Shown here piece by piece: positions 1 to 9,160 of a stretch of 64,000 bases of DNA. The number at the start of each line of letters is the position of its first letter. Position 1 is the first letter of the stretch. The stretch comes from Salarchaeum japonicum. GTDB taxonomy: Archaea > Halobacteriota > Halobacteria > Halobacteriales > Halobacteriaceae. Location: positions 687,564 through 751,563 of the forward strand of contig NZ_CP085324.1 of assembly GCF_020614395.1 (NCBI RefSeq), written 5' to 3'. A program made the translations under genes and the position numbers. Below the pieces are notes generated by a model. That model saw only the letters and a list, made by a program, of their open reading frames with translations. It ran no database searches and was not told the DNA's origin.

Positions 1-2269
1 TGTCGAACGTGCCGGACCAGCTACCGTCAGCCTGGACCGTCACCTTCGTGCTCTTCACGAATGCGGGCTGGGTGTCCTCCGTGGACTGAAGGCGCACGGT
101 GAATTCCGTACCGGGCGCGTAGGTCGACATACCGGAGATGGTCTGCCCCGTCGCGGCGGTCACGTTGACCGGGTCGGACGAGTAGGAGACCTCACCAGCG
201 ACGGTGTCGAAGGACGCCGTCACGGACTGGTGGTCTTCGTCGCTCGTGCTGCCGAGAAGACGGTCGTCAGCGACGGTGAACGTCGCGTTGAACGAGTCGT
301 CAGAGTCGACAGATGCGGAGTCACCGCCGAGGCCGCGCTCCCAGTCAGCCGAGCTCGGCTGGTAGGCGACGTAGTAGGTGTCGTTAGCGGCGTCGGAGAT
401 GATGCGGAAGTCCGTGCTGCTCGTGTTGAGGACCTTCGCTTCACGGTTGGACTCGGGGTTCGTCTGCTCAACGCTGAGCGTGACGTTCCCGTTGTCGAGA
501 GCGTCGGCGAGGTTGTCGTTAGCTGCAACGAGACCCTCGAGGCCGGTCGCATCAACCTGGTGGACGACGTAGTCGCCCGTGGCGATGCTGTCATCCTGCG
601 TGAGGGAACCTTCCTCGATGAGGCTCGCAACGTCACTGTAGTCCGCGTCTGCCGGGATGGTAGGCGCGGTCCACAGGTTCATGCCGTTCGTGGCGCGCTC
701 CGTAATGAAGAGCGTGCCAATCGAGTCGGCGGAGTCGACAGTCGTGCTGTAGTCGTCGCTGTTGTCACCAACCGTCGCGTACAGGCTGTAGTCGCCCGTG
801 TCGAGGAGGTTGGAGAGGTCGCTCTGCGTACCGTAATCGATGTCGTCGCCTTCACTCACGGACACCGGGGCACCGAATGCCGATTCGTTACCCGCGGTGT
901 ACGTGTTGAACTTGATCGTGACCTGATCGTCACCGTTGCCGTCAGTCACGGTCATGTTCGCCTGGTAGCCGGACTGCGCGTCGTTACCGATAACGACGGT
1001 CGCAGTGTCCTGCGCACCAGTGATGTCAACGGTGATTTCGCCGACGTTGCCCTGAATCACGTCGTAGCTACCGGAGCCAGCGAAGGCGACTTCGCCAGCT
1101 GCGGCTTCCGTGACGGTGATGGAGTCGGACGCGGTCGCGTCGGTGTCAGCCACGTCGAACGTGAAGTTGTACGTGGCGGCCGTCGCGTCAGTGAAGTTCA
1201 GTTCCGTGGTGCTGTCAGCGGGAAGACCGGAGAGGACGACGGTGTCGTTCGTATCGTCGTCGTCCATGTCTTCAACGCTGACATCCTCGTAGTTGTCGTT
1301 GAAGATCTCCTGAACCGTGCTGGCTGCGACGTCACCGTCCCACTGGACGTAGACATCGTAGCCGCCACGGTTGGAGTCGAATTCGAGGTCAGCAGTTCCA
1401 GCAGCGTTCGACACGGAGTCCGCGGAGAGGGTTGCGTCGAACGTCTGGACTGCTATCTCGAAGGACGCGTTATCGGTGCTCGATGCTGCACCGTTGGAGA
1501 CGCCGTCGTCACCGATGGTGAGCTTGGTCTTCGAGTCGTCGACGATGTAGTAGTCACCGTCGTAGCCAGACGTGCTGAGAACCGCGGAGCCGTTCTCATC
1601 GAGACTGAACTCGGTGACAAGGCCGCCGTCCTCAGCGAACCGAATCTGGTACGTGTCTCCCTCACTGTCGCTACCGTCCTGGGCCTGGAAGAACAGGTCC
1701 TGGCCCTGCCAGAACGTGCCGTTCGTGCTCACGTTCGCGTCAGAGCCGGAACGGTCAGAAGCGCCAGCTCCGATAGTGAGGTCAGCCGAAACCTGGGAAC
1801 CCGAGGACTGTGGGTTAATGTCGACTGTACCCGTGTATACCCCGTCCGAGGACGGATTTGTGAAGTCAGTTAGGACGACTTTGAACTGCTCGCCGTCCTG
1901 AACCTGGGTACTGTCAAATTCGACTTTAATAGTTTCTCCATTGTTTGTCGGGGACTGCGCAGTCGCATTACTGACTTGGGTACCGTTGTAATAGACGGTA
2001 GCCGAGGTGGTGCCTGCGAAGGTCCCATCAAAGTTGTTCGTGTTGGAGAAGTCGATTGTAATTGCCTGTGCGCTGCTGTTGTCAAGAGTAGAACCAACCG
2101 TAACGGTTGAGTTCAGCGTAGTTGTCGCACCGGGCGTTTCATCCTGCACACTGAAGGTCCCTCCGCTCGCTGCGGCAGCGCCACCGGCGAAGGCGACGGT
2201 GCCCGCGAAGACGGACATGACCATCAGCGCGCTGAGGAGCACGCCGCGAATCTTATTGTTTCCTGTCAT
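1..2269 (-). CDS. S-layer (surface) glycoprotein, N-terminal 756 residues, 3' end off window
   Basis: Major cell-surface glycoprotein forming the haloarchaeal S-layer outside the membrane. The reading frame is open from the ATG at 2269 to the left edge without a stop. Residues 1-35 are a Sec signal peptide of the haloarchaeal surface-glycoprotein type (hydrophobic core LLSALMVMSVFAGTVAF, then AGGAAAASGG). The mature part is rich in Asp, Ser and Thr, poor in Lys, and has many N-X-S/T sequons (NSTV, NSSA, NGTQ, NATA, NGTF), as in glycosylated S-layer proteins. The C-terminal Thr-rich stretch and the membrane or archaeosortase anchor expected in this family would lie outside the window. It is divergent from hicBA, with about 260 bases between them that hold its promoter. 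Family assignment is strong; identity with the main S-layer protein rather than a paralogue is inferred. Confidence 0.9.
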   Translation of the reverse strand, partial: MTGNNKIRGVLLSALMVMSVFAGTVAFAGGAAAASGGTFSVQDETPGATTTLNSTVTVGSTLDNSSAQAITIDFSNTNNFDGTFAGTTSATVYYNGTQVSNATAQSPTNNGETIKVEFDSTQVQDGEQFKVVLTDFTNPSSDGVYTGTVDINPQSSGSQVSADLTIGAGASDRSGSDANVSTNGTFWQGQDLFFQAQDGSDSEGDTYQIRFAEDGGLVTEFSLDENGSAVLSTSGYDGDYYIVDDSKTKLTIGDDGVSNGAASSTDNASFEIAVQTFDATLSADSVSNAAGTADLEFDSNRGGYDVYVQWDGDVAASTVQEIFNDNYEDVSVEDMDDDDTNDTVVLSGLPADSTTELNFTDATAATYNFTFDVADTDATASDSITVTEAAAGEVAFAGSGSYDVIQGNVGEITVDITGAQDTATVVIGNDAQSGYQANMTVTDGNGDDQVTIKFNTYTAGNESAFGAPVSVSEGDDIDYGTQSDLSNLLDTGDYSLYATVGDNSDDYSTTVDSADSIGTLFITERATNGMNLWTAPTIPADADYSDVASLIEEGSLTQDDSIATGDYVVHQVDATGLEGLVAANDNLADALDNGNVTLSVEQTNPESNREAKVLNTSSTDFRIISDAANDTYYVAYQPSSADWERGLGGDSASVDSDDSFNATFTVADDRLLGSTSDEDHQSVTASFDTVAGEVSYSSDPVNVTAATGQTISGMSTYAPGTEFTVRLQSTEDTQPAFVKSTKVTVQADGSWSGTFD

Positions 2270-2364
2270 AGTTTGTTACTGGGGTCGCACGTCGGCTTTC
2301 GGCTCGCTGCGTACTCGCTGACGCACATGGGTAGGGGTACACTCACTCTTTACGTAGCCTGCAT

Positions 2365-2436
2365 TAAATGCTTTGTGTGTTTCACCATCGTTGCCGTGGC
2401 CCAGACGGGCGTCTCAGGCCGCGTAAATGCTTTGTG
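2365..2436 (-). promoter_or_regulatory. Tandem promoter-like repeat upstream of the S-layer gene
   Basis: The 13-mer TAAATGCTTTGTG occurs exactly at 2365-2377 and again at 2424-2436, 59 bases apart. On the minus strand it reads CACAAAGCATTTA, and its AT-rich end is TATA-like. The copies lie about 100 and 160 bases before the S-layer start codon. S-layer genes of haloarchaea are known to be very strongly transcribed, and more than one promoter has been described for such genes. Two promoters or two activator sites is my inference. Confidence 0.5.
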
Positions 2437-2533
2437 CAGAATCGGAGAAAATTCGTTTAAGTATGGTATTCGTTGGCGTGGGGCAGTGGGTGGGCGGGGA
2501 ACACTTATTCCCGCCGTCCGAGTATCACTCTGT

Positions 2534-2794
2534 ATGAGCGCGACGACCGATGACGCGACCGATACGGGCGTCGAATTCACCTACGAGAACGGCCTCGTGA
2601 CCGCACGAGACCTGGAAACCGGCGTCGCCGCGAGCGGTGACTCCAAAGCCGCCGCGCTTGCGATGCTCGCGGACGCCCTCCTCCTCCACGAAGGCGGTGG
2701 TGAACCCATCGAAGACCCAGACGCGTTCCTCCGCGAACTCGACATCGAACCCAGCGAACTCGACGAGGACGAGACGCCACCGCCCTGGCTCTGA
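2534..2794 (+). CDS. hicB: HicB-family antitoxin
   Basis: Antitoxin of a type II toxin-antitoxin pair, expected to bind and inhibit HicA and to repress its own operon. It has 86 residues with the partial RNase-H-like HicB fold: an N-terminal beta hairpin (FTYENGLVTARDLETGVAASG), then a helix with the HicB-like DSKAAALAMLADAL segment, then an acidic tail. The start is the ATG at 2534. An AT-rich box (ACACTTATT, about 2501-2509) sits about 27 bases upstream, which fits a leaderless transcript. The stop codon is directly followed by the hicA ATG. The HicB-before-HicA order is common in archaea. Confidence 0.85.
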   Translation: MSATTDDATDTGVEFTYENGLVTARDLETGVAASGDSKAAALAMLADALLLHEGGGEPIEDPDAFLRELDIEPSELDEDETPPPWL

Positions 2795-3046
2795 ATGACG
2801 TACGCCGACTTCTCCGGCCGCGAAATCGTGAAAGCGCTGCGCTCGAAACGATACCGGCCTATCGGGCGAACCGGGAGTCACGTCAAACTTCGATACGAGC
2901 ATCCGGAGACGGACGAAGTCCGCATCGTCACCGTTCCGCTCACCGACGCGAACCACATCTCCCAGGATACCTATCGATCCATTGCCGCGCAGTGCGGCGC
3001 GGACGACTTCGACGCGTGGTGTACGTGGATCGCGGACAACTGCTAA
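2795..3046 (+). CDS. hicA: HicA-family mRNA interferase toxin
   Basis: Toxin of the HicAB pair; HicA proteins are small double-stranded-RNA-binding-fold RNases that cleave mRNA independently of ribosomes. It has 83 residues. Near residue 28 it carries the hallmark GRTGSHVKLRY stretch with the catalytic His of the G-S/T-H motif, preceded by a helix (GREIVKALRSKRYRP) and followed by the beta strand RIVTVPLTD. It follows hicB with no gap, so the two are translationally coupled. Its stop codon overlaps the last codon of the minus-strand frame that ends at 3043. Confidence 0.88.
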   Translation: MTYADFSGREIVKALRSKRYRPIGRTGSHVKLRYEHPETDEVRIVTVPLTDANHISQDTYRSIAAQCGADDFDAWCTWIADNC

Positions 3047-3198
3047 CCTCCCGTTTCGGAACCGCCAGACGCGTGAGGTCGGTGGCTGTCCTCCTCCCTG
3101 TCGAGCTCGGTGTCCACGAGACGAATCGTGTGTTCCAGAAACGGCCTCGACAAGTACAGCGACGTGTCCCGCTCCAGCGCGCGGATACGCGACTTCGG
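3043..3198 (-). pseudogene. 51-codon in-frame extension beyond the orphan antitoxin stop; possible gene remnant
   Basis: Immediately after the TAG stop of the antitoxin-like gene, the same frame stays open for 51 codons to a second TAG at 3045-3043, which overlaps the hicA stop. The translation looks protein-like (ALERDTSLYLSRPFLEH, then TIRLVDTELDREEDS) with an acidic tail typical of this genome, but it has no ATG and no family I recognise. It may be the C-terminal end of a longer ancestral protein cut off by a nonsense change, or the stump of a deleted toxin gene. It could also be chance. Function unknown. Confidence 0.3.
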
Positions 3199-3456
3199 CT
3201 ATCCCTCGTTACTCAGGCCCCACGAAACGTCGTCCTCGATGGCACTCGCGGCAGTATCGACATCCCGAACGATATCCGCTCCGAGTTCGTCGACGGCCTC
3301 CTCGCGGGAAATCTCACCGGTGAGGTACTTGCTAATCACAACATCCCGCCAGAGGTCGTCGACTCCTTTTTCGACCGCTTGCTGAATCACCGCCGATTCG
3401 TTCTCCTCGTTGTATCGTGCGATTTCGCGCACACGCTCGGAGACATCCGTGGACAT
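3199..3456 (-). CDS. Orphan antitoxin-like protein (VapB/UPF0175-like)
   Basis: An 85-residue, mostly helical acidic protein. An N-terminal segment (VSERVREIARYNEENESAVIQQAVEKG) resembles the dimerising DNA-binding part of RHH/VapB-like antitoxins. It is followed by DVVISKYLTGEISREEAVDELG, which resembles the helical repeat of UPF0175-type antitoxins. The start is the ATG at 3456; a TATA-like GCTTATTG lies near 3478-3488, which fits a leaderless transcript. Codon choice is more relaxed than in neighbouring genes (ATT, GTT, AGT, GAT, CGA all used), suggesting acquisition. The usual partner toxin gene is missing: only a 51-codon open tail follows. Family assignment is tentative. Confidence 0.6.
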   Translation of the reverse strand: MSTDVSERVREIARYNEENESAVIQQAVEKGVDDLWRDVVISKYLTGEISREEAVDELGADIVRDVDTAASAIEDDVSWGLSNEG

Positions 3457-3621
3457 ATTTGGGGATACGTGCGCGGCCACAATAAGCAATGGCACCGTCC
3501 AGCGACAAAAACGAGTACGTCCCGCGCAGGGATACACCTCCGCCACGCCGAACGCTCGTCACGACAACTCCCGACGACGGCCGCCGAAACACCGAAGTAT
3601 ACGAATATGATATGAATACGT

Positions 3622-3885
3622 ATCAGTGAGACGCGTCGCGTCGGCCAGCGCGGACAGGTGACGATACCGAAGGAACTCCGAGAACGACTGAACATCACGG
3701 GCGGCGACGACGTGGTCGTACGCGAGGAGGACGGCCGCATCGTCATCGAACGCCCCGTCACGCGCGACGACCTCGCCGCCGGCTATCGCGAGCGCGCCGA
3801 ACGCGACCGCCGACTCGCCGACGAACTCGACGGCATCTCCAGTGAGGCCGACCGCGGACTCGGCGACGCCCCCGGGTGGGAGTAG
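3622..3885 (+). CDS. AbrB/MazE-type antitoxin, probable non-ATG start
   Basis: SpoVT/AbrB-fold antitoxin paired with the MazF toxin that follows. The swapped-hairpin domain is obvious (RRVGQRGQVTIPKELRERL, then DDVVVREEDGRIVIERP), followed by a helical toxin-neutralising tail ending GDAPGWE. The first strand of the fold would be lost if translation began at the GTG at 3658. The preceding codons in frame encode ISETRRVGQRGQ, and relatives usually begin MSETRRV, so I place the start at the ATC at 3622. A TATA-like element (AGTATACG, about 3596-3603) lies about 25 bases upstream. ATGs at 3607 and 3612 run straight into stops. The conservative alternative is the GTG at 3658. Confidence 0.8.
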   Translation: MSETRRVGQRGQVTIPKELRERLNITGGDDVVVREEDGRIVIERPVTRDDLAAGYRERAERDRRLADELDGISSEADRGLGDAPGWE

Positions 3886-4239
3886 ATGCGCGTCCACCGC
3901 GGCGACATCGCCATCGTCGAACTCGACCCCACGAAGGACTCCGAACAACGCGGACCACGTCCGTGTCTCGTCCTCCAGAACGACATCGGAAACGAGAACG
4001 CCCCGACGACTATCGTCGCACCGTTCACGACCTCGTTCGGCGACCGACGCTACCCCTTCGAGGTCCTCGTGCGCGCGAGCGAGTGCGCGCTCCGCGAGGA
4101 CGCCGTCGTGCTCTGCAGCCAGCTCCGAACCGTCTCAATCGACCACCGAATCACCGAGGTCGTCGGTTCCGTCCCCGACGACACGATGCGCGAGGTCGAC
4201 ACTGCGCTCGAATACAGTCTCGGCCTCACCGCCCTCTGA
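3886..4239 (+). CDS. MazF/PemK-family endoribonuclease toxin
   Basis: Type II toxin predicted to cleave single-stranded RNA. It has 117 residues, the usual MazF length, with the canonical fold landmarks: RVHRGDIAIVELDPTKDSEQRGPRPCLVLQND at the N-terminus (the RGD..V.LDP..G.EQ.GPRP pattern carries the catalytic Arg region), TTIVAPFTTSF in the middle, and the EDAVVLCSQLRTVSIDHRI segment with the conserved Gln and S/T-I-D. It begins on the base after the antitoxin stop (TAG then ATG), so the two are co-translated. Its 3' end overlaps the convergent EamA gene by 14 bases. Confidence 0.9.
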   Translation: MRVHRGDIAIVELDPTKDSEQRGPRPCLVLQNDIGNENAPTTIVAPFTTSFGDRRYPFEVLVRASECALREDAVVLCSQLRTVSIDHRITEVVGSVPDDTMREVDTALEYSLGLTAL

Positions 4240-5143
4240 CCCGCCACGACCCGACTTCCTCCTGTATCGCGTCCCGCTTCAGGAGGCAGAAACCGAGGAA
4301 GATGACGGCGAACCCGGCGGCCGTGGTGGCGTCCAGCGCTTCGCCGAGCACGAGGAAGCCGGAGACGGCGGCGAACACGGGCGCGACGTAGGAGACGAGG
4401 TTGATTTCGATGGGGCCGAGGCGGTCGAGGAGGTCGAAGTAGATGAGGAAGCCGAGCGCCGACGCGACCAGGGAGAGGTAGGCGAGCGCCGCGACGGCCT
4501 CCCACGTCCACTCCACCGCCAGCGGCTCCCCGATACCCAGGCTCACGGCGTGCATGAGGAGCGCGCCGAGCAGCATCGACCAGCCCTCCATCGTCTCGAT
4601 GGGGAGGTCGGCGTCGAGGTACTTCGTGAGCACGCTCCCGAGCGCGAAGCACGCCGCCGCGCCGAACACCAGCGCCTCCCCCAGCAGACCGGACTCGAAC
4701 GCCGCGCTCCCGGGGTTCGCCAGAATCACCACGCCCACCAGACCGAGCAGTAATCCGAGCAGGCCCGCGGGCGCGAGGCGCTCCTCCGGCAGGAACACTC
4801 GACTGAACCCCGTGGTGAGCACGGGACTCAGGCTCACGACGACGGCGGCGGACGCGCTCGTCACGTCCGGACTCGTCTCCCCGACGAACAACAGCGCGTG
4901 GTAGCCCGCGATGAGGAACACCGCCCCCACCCAGACGAGCAGCCACTCGCGGCGACCCGTCGGACGCGGATGGTCGGTCGCGTACCACGCGTACGCGAGC
5001 ATCAACACGCCCGCCACGTCGTACCGGAGCGCCGCGAACAACACCGGCGGGAAGTACGACAACCCCGCTTTGATGGCCATGAACGCCGCACCCCACGCCG
5101 CGGCGAGCACGAGGAACAGCGAGAGGTTCCGATACCGGGACAC
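4226..5143 (-). CDS. EamA/DMT-superfamily membrane transporter
   Basis: Drug/metabolite-type inner-membrane permease of about 305 residues with ten predicted transmembrane segments arranged as two EamA repeats. The first repeat begins NLSLFLVLAAAWGAAFMAIK and the second near FGAAACFALGSVLTKYLD; the typical PVFAAVSGFLVLGEAL motif is near the C-terminus. The substrate cannot be read from sequence. I chose the GTG at 5143 (VSRYRNLS) because a longer start would run into the CBS gene upstream. It ends inside the convergent mazF gene. It may be co-transcribed with the CBS-pair gene, which ends 25 bases before it. Confidence 0.85.
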   Translation of the reverse strand: MSRYRNLSLFLVLAAAWGAAFMAIKAGLSYFPPVLFAALRYDVAGVLMLAYAWYATDHPRPTGRREWLLVWVGAVFLIAGYHALLFVGETSPDVTSASAAVVVSLSPVLTTGFSRVFLPEERLAPAGLLGLLLGLVGVVILANPGSAAFESGLLGEALVFGAAACFALGSVLTKYLDADLPIETMEGWSMLLGALLMHAVSLGIGEPLAVEWTWEAVAALAYLSLVASALGFLIYFDLLDRLGPIEINLVSYVAPVFAAVSGFLVLGEALDATTAAGFAVIFLGFCLLKRDAIQEEVGSWRVRGR

Positions 5144-5168
5144 ACGGAGAGTCGAACCGACAGAAGGG

Positions 5169-5669
5169 TTAGGGTTTCGATGCGCGCTCGTCCCGGAACG
5201 CCCGCACAACGTCCTCGCGCGTGATGATACCCACGAGGTCGCCGCCGTCCAGCACGGGCACGCGATTCACGTTCGGGTCGTCCGTCGCGAGGATGTCGAG
5301 CACGTCGTCGATGGACGCGTCCGGCGCGACGGTCTCCACGTCCCGCGTCATCACGTCCCGCACGGGCTTCCCCGCGGCCGCCGCCAGGTCGAGTTCCGCG
5401 TCGAGCTCGTCCCACGACAGGTCTATCGCGTACTCAACCGTCTCCAAGAACGGCGGGAGGCCGATGGGAATCCAGAGCGTGCGGTCGCTCGGCTCGAACA
5501 AGTCCACGAAGTCCCGCTGGGTCACCACGCCCACGAGTTCGCCGTCCTCCAGGACGGGAAACCCGTTGAACTTCCGCCGGGAGAGCTTTCCGAGGACGTC
5601 CGCGACCTCGTCGTCCGCATCGACGGTCTCTACGTCCGCCGTCATCACGTCGCGCGCGAGCAGCGTCAT
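5169..5669 (-). CDS. CBS-domain pair protein
   Basis: A 166-residue soluble protein made of two CBS motifs forming one Bateman module. The first is ARDVMTADVETVDADDEV through FPVLEDGELVGVVTQRDF; the second is VRDVMTRDVETVAPDASI through VPVLDGGDLVGIITREDV. Such modules bind adenosyl ligands (AMP, ATP, SAM) and act as energy sensors. No effector domain is fused, so its partner is unknown. It lies between the peptide transporter ATPase and the EamA gene, all on the minus strand. Confidence 0.88.
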   Translation of the reverse strand: MTLLARDVMTADVETVDADDEVADVLGKLSRRKFNGFPVLEDGELVGVVTQRDFVDLFEPSDRTLWIPIGLPPFLETVEYAIDLSWDELDAELDLAAAAGKPVRDVMTRDVETVAPDASIDDVLDILATDDPNVNRVPVLDGGDLVGIITREDVVRAFRDERASKP

Positions 5670-5690
5670 ACCCGGAGAGACGAGACCCCG

Positions 5691-6900
5691 CTACGTAGTG
5701 GTTGCGGGGTCGTCCAGGTGGCAGGCCGCGGGCTGACTGCCGTCGTCGAGCTCGGGAGAAGCGGTCTCGCAGACGGACTGGAACGTGTCCCGCAACCGCC
5801 CGCGGGCCGCCTCGTCGTCGCCCGCCGCGAGCGACTCGAACGCGTCCTCCATCGCCTCGCGAGCGCGCCCCGACAACTCGGCCGACACGTGCTCCGTCCA
5901 CTCGTCCGCGGACGACACGTCGCCCGAGCCGAAGTCCCCGCGCTCCAGTCGGTCGCGCACGTCCATCACCGCCCGGAACGCCGCCTGGTCGATATCCAGG
6001 TCGTTCGGGGGAATGACGTGCGGACACCGCGTGCGGAACCGACACCCGCTCGGCGGATTCCTGGGCGACGGCACGTCCCCGCTCAGCGTCCGCACCTCCC
6101 GCTCGGACTCCATCGTGTCCGCGCGCGGCACGCTCTCCAGCAGTGCCTGCGTGTACGGATGCCGGGGGTTCTCGAAGATGTCGTCTACCTCCCCTGTCTC
6201 CACGATCTCCCCGAGGTACATCACCGCCACGCGGTCGCTGATGTGCCGCACCACGGAGAGGTCGTGCGCGATGAACAGGTACGTCAGCCCGAGGTCGTCC
6301 TGGAGGTCGTCGAGGAGGTTCAATATCTGCGCCTGCACGCTCACGTCGAGCGCCGACACCGGCTCGTCCAGCACGAGGAAGTCGGGTTCGAGCGCGAGCG
6401 CGCGAGCGATACCGACGCGCTGGCGCTGTCCGCCCGAGAACTCGTGCGGATACCGGTCGAACTGGTCGGCCGACAACCCCACGCGCTCCAGCAACTCCCG
6501 CACGCGCTCGTCCGCGTTCGCGACGCCGTGCACGCTGAGCGGCTCCCGGACGATCTGCCCGATAGTCATCCGGGGGTCGAGGCTCGCGAACGGATCCTGG
6601 AAGACGATGCCGGCGCGCCGCCGGAACTCCGTCAACTCCTCGCCCGACAGGTCGCCGACGTTCGCGCCGTCGAACTCCACGGTGCCGCCCGTCGGCTCCC
6701 TGAGCCGGAGCACGGTCTCGCCCGTCGTGGACTTCCCACAGCCCGACTCGCCCACGAGGCCGAGCGTCTCGCCCTCCTTCACGTCGAACGACACGCCGTC
6801 CACGGCCTTCACCGCGTCCGGCTCCCGCCGGAACACGGTGTCGAGGAGGCTGTCCCGCTCGTAGTAGTACTTCTCCAAGCCGTCGACCGAGAGTAACGTC

Positions 6901-6908
<8 letters not shown>
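5691..6908 (-). CDS. Peptide/nickel-type ABC transporter ATP-binding protein (second ATPase, DppF/OppF-like)
   Basis: Cytoplasmic ATPase of an oligopeptide-type importer. Walker A is [12 protein letters not shown] (about residue 50), the signature is [15 protein letters not shown], and Walker B is [12 protein letters not shown]. The oligopeptide-type C-terminal motif [18 protein letters not shown] follows. About 85 further acidic residues continue after that motif, longer than usual for this subunit. The start is the ATG at 6908, which overlaps the end of the upstream ATPase gene by eight bases and so suggests coupled translation. An ATG-like extension (MIAMSE) is less likely. It is the last gene of the operon running from the binding protein at 11851. 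Confidence 0.93.
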
Positions 6909-8086
<1,178 letters not shown>

Positions 8087-8094
<8 letters not shown>

Positions 8095-9160
8095 CTCCCT
8101 CCCCCTCGATACCGGGGTCGAGGGCGTCCCGGAGCCAGTCCCCGATGAGGTTGATGCCGATGACGGAGAGGACGATGGCGAGACCCGGCACGGTCGAAAT
8201 CCACCACGAGGTCGCGAGGTACTGCCGTCCCTGCGAGATGTCGAAGCCCCACGAGAGCGTGGTGCCCGAGAACCCGAGGAAGGACAGCGAGGATTCGAGG
8301 AGGATGATGGCCGCCACCTGAATCGTCGCCAGCACGAGAATGGGCGTGATGGCGTTCGGGAGGACGTGCGAGCGCAGGATGCGGAAGTTGCTCGCGCCGA
8401 CGCTCCGCGCCGCCTTCACGTACTCCTGATCGACGAGCGTGAGCGCCTCGCCGCGCGCCACCCGCGCGAACCACACCCAGTTCACGAGCGCGACCACGAG
8501 GATGACGGTGCCCGGTATCTTGAACGACTCCGGCATCGACGGCGCGAACCCGACCGCGACGAACGGGTCGGGTATCGCGATCCCCTGCTTCCCGAACAGG
8601 CCGACGAGCGCGACGGCGAGCACGAGCGACGGGAACGCGAGCATCACGTCCGCGCCCCGCATCAATGCGTCGTCCACCTTCCCGCCGTAGTAGCCCGCAG
8701 ACAGCCCGACGGCCACGCCGACCAACGCCGCGATACCGGAGCCGAGCAGGCCGACGAGCAGGCTCACGCGCGCCCCGTACAGCATCCGGGAGAACATGTC
8801 CTGCCCGAGCGAGTTCGTGCCGAGCGGATGCGTCGCCTTCGCGTCCACGTACACGGTCTCCTCGACGACCGTCACGGACCCGTTCACGACCTCGGAGCTC
8901 GTCTGCGTCTGCTCCGCGCTGAACCCGAGCGGCGGCAAGTGCGTCTGGTTCAAGTTCTGTGCCTGCGGGTTGTGCGGCGCGATGAACGGCGCGAATACCG
9001 CCGCGAACACGATAACGACGAGCAACGCCACGCCGAGTTTCGCGAGCAAACTCCGCGACAGCTCCGACTTGAGGTTGCGAATCGTCCGCGGGGACGCCGC
9101 CTTCCCGAGCACCGCGGCGATACCGCCGAACAGCCAGTTGAAGAAATCATCGAGAATCAT
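8087..9160 (-). CDS. Peptide-type ABC transporter permease (DppC/OppC-like)
   Basis: Integral membrane permease of 357 residues. The N-terminal helix (LGVALLVVIVFAAVFAPFIA) is followed by a long extracytoplasmic segment ending in the OppC signature HPLGTNSLGQD (about residue 115). Then come five more helices, with the EAA loop near EYVKAARSVGASNFRILRSH. The C-terminus has the usual GDWLRDALDP. The gene starts on the last base of the DppB stop, with the two ATPase genes next in line. The substrate may be peptides, but nickel or other solutes cannot be excluded in this family. Confidence 0.93.

Noticed and set aside
230-1873. A 547-codon open frame on the plus strand opposite the S-layer gene
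   Set aside because: It is Val/Arg-rich antisense shadow caused by high GC at third positions; the minus-strand frame has a signal peptide and sequons.
3199-3201. TAG read as pyrrolysine or by readthrough to join the antitoxin with the next 51 codons
   Set aside because: Haloarchaea are not known to encode pyrrolysine as a class, no Pyl genes are visible, and many genes here end in TAG.
5143-5209. Longer start for the EamA transporter (MCGRSGTSAHRN)
   Set aside because: It would overlap the CBS gene's end and adds residues unlike the family; the GTG at 5143 begins just before the first membrane helix.
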